Source: Alistipes sp. Marseille-P5061 (GTDB taxonomy: Bacteria > Bacteroidota > Bacteroidia > Bacteroidales > Rikenellaceae). From it: a stretch of 64,000 nucleotides of DNA. Both the position numbers and the translations under genes were made by a program. Numbering within the stretch: the stretch's first letter is position 1; each line of letters opens with the position of its first letter. Under the pieces are notes generated by a model. It did not search any database, was not told where the DNA came from, and saw nothing but the letters and a program-made list of their open reading frames with translations. The DNA is taken from positions 749,120-813,119 of the forward strand of contig NZ_LT985748.1 of the NCBI RefSeq assembly GCF_900290115.1, in the 5' to 3' direction. Shown in pieces: positions 60,756 to 64,000 of this stretch.

Positions 60756-60796
60756 GAGGGGCAGACGGACAGACAGACAGACGGACAGACAGACCG
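60756..60796. repeat. Tetranucleotide GACA/GACG repeat
   Basis: About eight to nine GACA-type units with occasional GACG, directly downstream of the GH3 stop and before the shared terminator. Non-coding. Confidence 0.8.
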
Positions 60797-60804
60797 GAAA
60801 ACGA

Positions 60805-60839
60805 CAAGCGGGAGATTCCACGAAGGAGTCTCCCGCTTG
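60805..60839. terminator. Terminator between the GH3 gene and tRNA-Arg
   Basis: Fifteen-bp stem (60805-60819 with 60825-60839) with a single G-U pair and an ACGAA loop. On the minus strand TCGTTTTCC follows, so it fits the tRNA transcript; it also lies downstream of the GH3 gene. Confidence 0.85.
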
Positions 60840-60854
60840 CCGCATGTTTAGGGG

Positions 60855-60928
60855 TGATTCCGTTGGGATTCGAACCCAAGACCCACAGCTTAGAAGGCTG
60901 TTGCTCTATCCAACTGAGCTACGGAACC
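60855..60928 (-). tRNA. tRNA-Arg (anticodon TCT)
   Basis: 74 nt. Acceptor GGTTCCG pairs with CGGAATC; D-arm GCTCAGTTGGATAGAGC; anticodon stem ACAGC/GCTGT with loop CTTCTAA (anticodon TCT); T-arm with GGTTCGAATC. CCA is not encoded. A TATATTTG box lies 39 bp upstream. Confidence 0.96.
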
Positions 60929-60966
60929 ATCGGCTCGCAGCGCGACAGGCGCACCGCTTGCGGGTG

Positions 60967-60974
60967 CAAATATA
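60967..60974 (-). promoter_or_regulatory. -7 box for tRNA-Arg
   Basis: TATATTTG followed by CA, matching TAnnTTTG, 39 bp upstream of the tRNA 5' end. Confidence 0.65.
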
Positions 60975-61201
60975 CGAAATCTCGCCCGATTATAAATGAA
61001 TTTGCGAGAAATTATACAAACCGAATGCAAATCGAGCCTCGCACAGAGGGCGGGTCACAGGGTTCCGACGACATTCCAGGGCCTTCCGTCGGAGACCGAA
61101 CACCTCCATCGCCCGCCCGGCGCATGGTTACAGGCCGCAGGCCTCACGTGCCGCAAACCGGCCCTTCAGAAGGTTCCGCCCCCGGAAAAACGTACCGCAC
61201 G

Positions 61202-61247
61202 AAAAAAGAGGCCCCGGGATGCGGCATAAACCGCATTCCGGGGTCTC
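61202..61247 (-). terminator. Terminator of the BACON lipoprotein gene
   Basis: Long stem GAGGCCCCGGGATGCGG/CCGCATTCCGGGGTCTC (61208-61247, two non-canonical pairs) with CATAAA loop; minus strand continues into T6 (complement of 61202-61207). Confidence 0.9.
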
Positions 61248-61301
61248 ATGCGTGAATCGTTCCGTCCGCACGTCAGGCGGACTTAGGCGGACGGCCTTCC
61301 G

Positions 61302-62660
61302 CTAACGTCTTTTGGCAGCACGCAGCGAGGGCACGGAGGCGTCCGAAGGCAGGCGGTCAACAGGCAGCGGACCCGTATATTTGCCCTTGACGGTATAACC
61401 GCCCACCATGGTAAAGTCGATGTCCACGGTCGCACTGGATGCATTGCCGGAGATGGTAAGCGTACCCGAGGTCACCGGACCGAACAGACGGTTCTCGTCC
61501 TCATCGTACTGCTGCACGTTCGTACCCGAAGGGAAGAATATCATGCCCATGATGGAACTTACGGAGCCGGGAGTCATCGTTCCGTCGGGACCGGCCTCCT
61601 CCTCCGAGGCAGCAATGGTATAGGTGCCCGGCTTGATGCTTCCGTCGCTTTCAAGCACGCTGTAGAGGTCTACATCCAGGATGTTGCCGGGATATACCGG
61701 ATTGCCGCTGCCATCCTTCTCCATATCCATGAAGCGCAGGTCGATTGCGGAAACGCCCTCCTTGGTCTCAACCCAGTATGCATCAGCGCTGACCACATTC
61801 AGGTCGACATTCTCCTTGAGCTGCGGATAATCCACCTCGGGCTCGTCGCTGCCCGAATCGTCCATGAACTGAGCAGGACCGTTGTAGGTAATCCGATGCT
61901 TTTTGCCTTCGATGGTGGCAATCAGCTCGAAGCTGCAGTTCTCACCATCGTTTTTCACGGTGAGGACGGCCTCCGTATAGTCATGAGCGGTACCGCGTCC
62001 GGCTTCGTCCGTCGTCATCAGATAGCTGTAGTTGCTAGTAAACGTACCCGAAGCACAGGTCGACGCAAAATCCAACTTATAGGTTCCGTCGGGAACAACC
62101 GCAGCCGAAGGATCCTCCGAAAGTTCTCCGTAGAGGTCGATGCGGTAGTAGTTTCCGTTGGGCGACATCACGTCGTTGACCATGTCCTGGTCCATCAGAT
62201 AGAACCAGTAGTTGCCCACGCCCGGCATATAATAGTCACCGTAGTAGATTCCGTAGAACTTGGGCATTTCGAGCTCCACATCGTACTCCGACCAACCATC
62301 GGTGTGCTGCACGACCTGAGCCGTGGCCGTCTCCGTACCATATCTCAGGATAATGGGGGTGGTACGCTCCTCCGCCTGGTCGTTGGGGTCAACCGTGAAG
62401 GTCACCTTGTTCGCTACCGAGCAATCGATATTGGAAATCCATTCGGCATCGCACGAAGCCTCCATGGATACTCCGTTTTTAGCATTCTCGACCGTGTATA
62501 AAATCTCACAGTCTCCGCCCTGGGCTTCAACGGAAACCGTCCTGGTCTGAATCAGGATTATCGGTTGTGATGCCTGCGGATTTTCTACCTCACCCGACTT
62601 GTTGCATGAGAACAACAAGGACACGGCCGCCAGAGCGGCAAAAACAGAGAAACGAGTCAT
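61302..62660 (-). CDS. BACON-domain lipoprotein
   Basis: 452 aa. Signal MTRFSVFAALAAVSLLFSC with Cys19. A BACON domain (about 35-118) is marked by TVSVEAQGGDCEILYTVEN, ASCDAEWISNI and the closing ILRYGTETATAQVVQ. The rest (~120-440) is two beta-rich repeats of similar layout (LEMPKFYGIYYGDYY and VVSADAYWVETKEGVSAIDL) with many Asp/Gly/Tyr turns. Such proteins are surface-exposed and thought to bind glycans or mucin. Monocistronic. Codon use is slightly less GC-biased than neighbours. Confidence 0.88.
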   Translation of the reverse strand: MTRFSVFAALAAVSLLFSCNKSGEVENPQASQPIILIQTRTVSVEAQGGDCEILYTVENAKNGVSMEASCDAEWISNIDCSVANKVTFTVDPNDQAEERTTPIILRYGTETATAQVVQHTDGWSEYDVELEMPKFYGIYYGDYYMPGVGNYWFYLMDQDMVNDVMSPNGNYYRIDLYGELSEDPSAAVVPDGTYKLDFASTCASGTFTSNYSYLMTTDEAGRGTAHDYTEAVLTVKNDGENCSFELIATIEGKKHRITYNGPAQFMDDSGSDEPEVDYPQLKENVDLNVVSADAYWVETKEGVSAIDLRFMDMEKDGSGNPVYPGNILDVDLYSVLESDGSIKPGTYTIAASEEEAGPDGTMTPGSVSSIMGMIFFPSGTNVQQYDEDENRLFGPVTSGTLTISGNASSATVDIDFTMVGGYTVKGKYTGPLPVDRLPSDASVPSLRAAKRR

Positions 62661-62689
62661 AATTAGAAAATTTAGGGGTTAATGCATAT

Positions 62690-62720
62690 CGAATGTAAAC
62701 ATTTTTTTTCATTTCAACAA
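62690..62720 (-). promoter_or_regulatory. Promoter of the BACON lipoprotein gene
   Basis: Minus strand -33 TTGTTG (62720-62715), -7 TACATTCG (62697-62690); spacer 20 bp from the first TTG. Leader of about 30 nt. Confidence 0.7.
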
Positions 62721-62777
62721 CTATCCTGTCATTTTACCGTAAAAATGAAAGAAAAATAGGGGTTTTTGAGCGAATAA

Positions 62778-62809
62778 TTTTGCTGCGCGGAATTTTTTAC
62801 CTACATTTG
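62778..62809 (+). promoter_or_regulatory. Promoter of rpsP
   Basis: -33 TTTTG (62778-62782), 19-bp spacer, -7 TACATTTG (62802-62809) followed by CA. Predicted start about 50 nt before the ATG. Confidence 0.85.
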
Positions 62810-62863
62810 CACGCTAAAAAGCCCAAAGTGGGTGAGCGTTTCATTAATTTAATTTTATAGCAA

Positions 62864-63406
62864 ATGGCTGTTAAAATTCGTCTGGCACGCCATGGCAAGA
62901 AGGGTTTCGCCTTCTACCACATCGTTGCCGCAGATAGCAGAGCGCCGCGTGACGGTAAATTCATCGAGAAGCTGGGTACCTACAACCCCAACACGAATCC
63001 TGCTACGATTGACCTGAACTTCGAGAAAGCTCTGGGTTGGTTACTCAAAGGCGCACAACCTACGGATACTTGTCGGGCAATTCTCTCGTACAAGGGCGTA
63101 ATGTACAAGAAGCACCTGCTGGGCGGTGTCGCCAAGGGCGCTTTCACCGAGGCTGAGGCCGAGGCTCGTTTCAACAAGTGGCTTGAGGCCAAGGTCGGCA
63201 AGATTGAGGCCAAGAGCAACAAGCTCGCATCGGATGCCAAGTCGGCCCAGAAGGCCCGTCTGGCTGCCGAGACCAAGGTGAACGAGGAGCGCGCAAAGGC
63301 AATCGCCGAGAAGAAGGCTGCTGCCGAAGCCGCCGCCAAGGAGGCTGCCGAGGCTGCTGCTGCCGAGGCTCCCGCAGAGGGCGCCGAAGCTCCCGCAGAG
63401 GCCTAA
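62864..63406 (+). CDS. rpsP: 30S ribosomal protein bS16 with long C-terminal tail
   Basis: 180 aa. Residues 1-~85 are the bS16 fold ([60 protein letters not shown]). The remaining ~95 residues are Ala/Glu/Lys-rich, predicted helical then disordered ([19 protein letters not shown]). Tails of this kind are usual in Bacteroidota bS16 but absent from the ~82-aa E. coli protein. Upstream of rimM, as in most bacteria. Confidence 0.96.
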   Translation: MAVKIRLARHGKKGFAFYHIVAADSRAPRDGKFIEKLGTYNPNTNPATIDLNFEKALGWLLKGAQPTDTCRAILSYKGVMYKKHLLGGVAKGAFTEAEAEARFNKWLEAKVGKIEAKSNKLASDAKSAQKARLAAETKVNEERAKAIAEKKAAAEAAAKEAAEAAAAEAPAEGAEAPAEA

Positions 63407-63432
63407 AGGAGCAGGTTCTCTCTTTCGAAACG

Positions 63433-63467
63433 CCCGGTAACTCTCTTCGGAGACTTATCGGGTTTTT
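63433..63467 (+). terminator. Terminator or attenuator between rpsP and rimM
   Basis: CCCGGTAA...TTATCGGG with inner CTCTC-TTCG-GAGA stem (63433-63462), then T5 at 63463-63467. It would let rpsP be made in excess over rimM. Confidence 0.75.
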
Positions 63468-63545
63468 CGTTTCCGGCCGAGAGGGTCCCGCGCGGCACGC
63501 CGGGACTGACGGCCCCCTTCCTCACTCCAAAAACAGACAATCGAC

Positions 63546-64000
63546 ATGCTTGTTCCCGCCGGCAGAATCAACAAACTCTTCGGCTCCGAGGGCGGATTGA
63601 TGCTCTCGCTCTATGCCGACTTTCCGGAGGAGTTCTCCCCGCAGACTACCCCACTCTTCGTCGAAATCGATGCACTCGACGTGCCGCTCTGGTGCGACCG
63701 CTTCGAGCGGCGCGGCATCTCGGGCGCCGTCGCCACGTTCGCCGACTTCGACACGGAGCGCCGCGCATCGGAGCTCGTCGGCCGCGAGTTCCGCATCGAG
63801 AGCGGCGAGCGGGAGGACGACGAGTTCTACCTCGAAGACCTCATCGGCTTCCGCGTCGAGGGCATCGAGACGCGCCACGAGGCCGAGCCGCTCCACTTCG
63901 AGGGACGGCTGACCGACTACTACGACAGCGAGGCCAACCCGCTCTTCGAACTGGAGACGGGCGGACGGCGCCTGCTGGTCCCCGCCGTCGAGGAGTTCAT
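63546..64000 (+). CDS. rimM: 16S rRNA processing protein RimM (3' part missing at window edge)
   Basis: 151 codons present. MLVPAGRINKLFGSEGGLML is the typical RimM N-terminus (GRIxKxxGxxGxL), followed by FVEIDALDVPLWCDRFERRG and, after a central linker, the PRC-barrel start DDEFYLEDLIGFRVEG. RimM binds uS19 and helps 30S maturation. The stop lies beyond 64000. Confidence 0.92.
   Translation, partial: MLVPAGRINKLFGSEGGLMLSLYADFPEEFSPQTTPLFVEIDALDVPLWCDRFERRGISGAVATFADFDTERRASELVGREFRIESGEREDDEFYLEDLIGFRVEGIETRHEAEPLHFEGRLTDYYDSEANPLFELETGGRRLLVPAVEEF

Larger units (their letters stand above)
60929..61301. other. 373-bp gap between the tRNA and the BACON gene
   Basis: Holds the tRNA promoter and, at its other end, the BACON gene terminator. 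Between 61030 and 61190 the sequence is GC-rich with no gene that I can support; a frame of 133 codons crossing the tRNA on the plus strand is spurious. Confidence 0.55.

Noticed and set aside
1..64000. rRNA, tmRNA, RNase P RNA or replication origin
   Set aside because: Gaps were scanned by eye for conserved rRNA, tmRNA and DnaA-box clusters; none was seen apart from one tRNA.

Overview
This window looks like chromosome of a GC-rich member of the Bacteroidales, most likely Alistipes or another Rikenellaceae. The evidence is the Bacteroidota-type promoters (-7 TAnnTTTG, several with a -33 TTG 19-21 bp upstream), a complete rnfBCDGEA operon, a single-chain pyruvate:ferredoxin oxidoreductase, a lineage-type pyruvate kinase, a five-repeat DUF349 protein, an ECF sigma/FecR pair, BACON and META lipoproteins, and the first codons of a SusC-type gene. 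Most of it is ordinary core genome; the accessory part is about 55.3-61.3 kb.

Layout. 1-5.3 kb (minus): yidC (cut by the window edge), pyrG and a DUF349 protein. 5.5-10.2 kb (plus): an orphan OmpR-type response regulator, then ackA-ptb-buk, a set of acyl-phosphate fermentation genes. 10.3-13.8 kb (minus): polysaccharide flippase, pyruvate kinase and aroQ, divergent from thiL. 15.2-16.7 kb (minus): FtsB/DivIC-like protein, queE, hpt. 16.9-24.1 kb (minus): one long operon nadE-rseC-rnfB-C-D-G-E-A coding NAD synthesis and the ion-pumping ferredoxin:NAD+ oxidoreductase. 24.7-29.2 kb (minus): coiled-coil zinc-ribbon protein, Nif3-like protein, MerR regulator, rRNA m5C methyltransferase, deoxynucleoside kinase. 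29.4-34 kb: GH3-type acyl-adenylase and trkA (minus), a small Cys-rich membrane protein (plus) transcribed from a promoter that overlaps the trkA promoter, and cysQ (minus). 34.3-34.9 kb: rplU-rpmA. 35-37.4 kb: three lipoprotein genes. 37.8-41.4 kb: pyruvate:ferredoxin oxidoreductase. 41.7-44.3 kb: a pair of M16 peptidase genes. 44.5-48.7 kb (minus): rsmA/ksgA with a large insertion, two tiny membrane proteins, recQ. 48.8-55.2 kb (plus): lptB, aroA, aroC, prmC, recX and an M23 peptidase, tightly packed or overlapping.

55.4-61.3 kb looks like a decayed polysaccharide-utilisation locus: an ECF sigma gene divergent from its FecR anti-sigma gene, the leader and 13 codons of a lost SusC-type receptor, a 20-codon stub of a mobile-element tyrosine recombinase, then a GH3 beta-glucosidase lipoprotein. 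tRNA-Arg(TCT) and a BACON lipoprotein follow, and the window ends with rpsP and the start of rimM.

Metabolically, pyruvate kinase, pyruvate:ferredoxin oxidoreductase, Rnf, acetate kinase and Ptb/Buk together describe a strict anaerobe that makes acyl-CoA and reduced ferredoxin from pyruvate or keto acids, recovers ATP from acyl phosphates and turns reduced ferredoxin into an ion gradient. The most unusual items are the ~65-residue low-complexity insertion in RsmA, the apparent loss of the glutaminase cysteine in NadE, the recombinase stub inside the decayed locus, the aroC/prmC overlap at a C8 tract, back-to-back promoters sharing an 18-bp palindrome, likely leaderless mRNAs, and arrays of terminator-like A-tract/GC repeats between genes.
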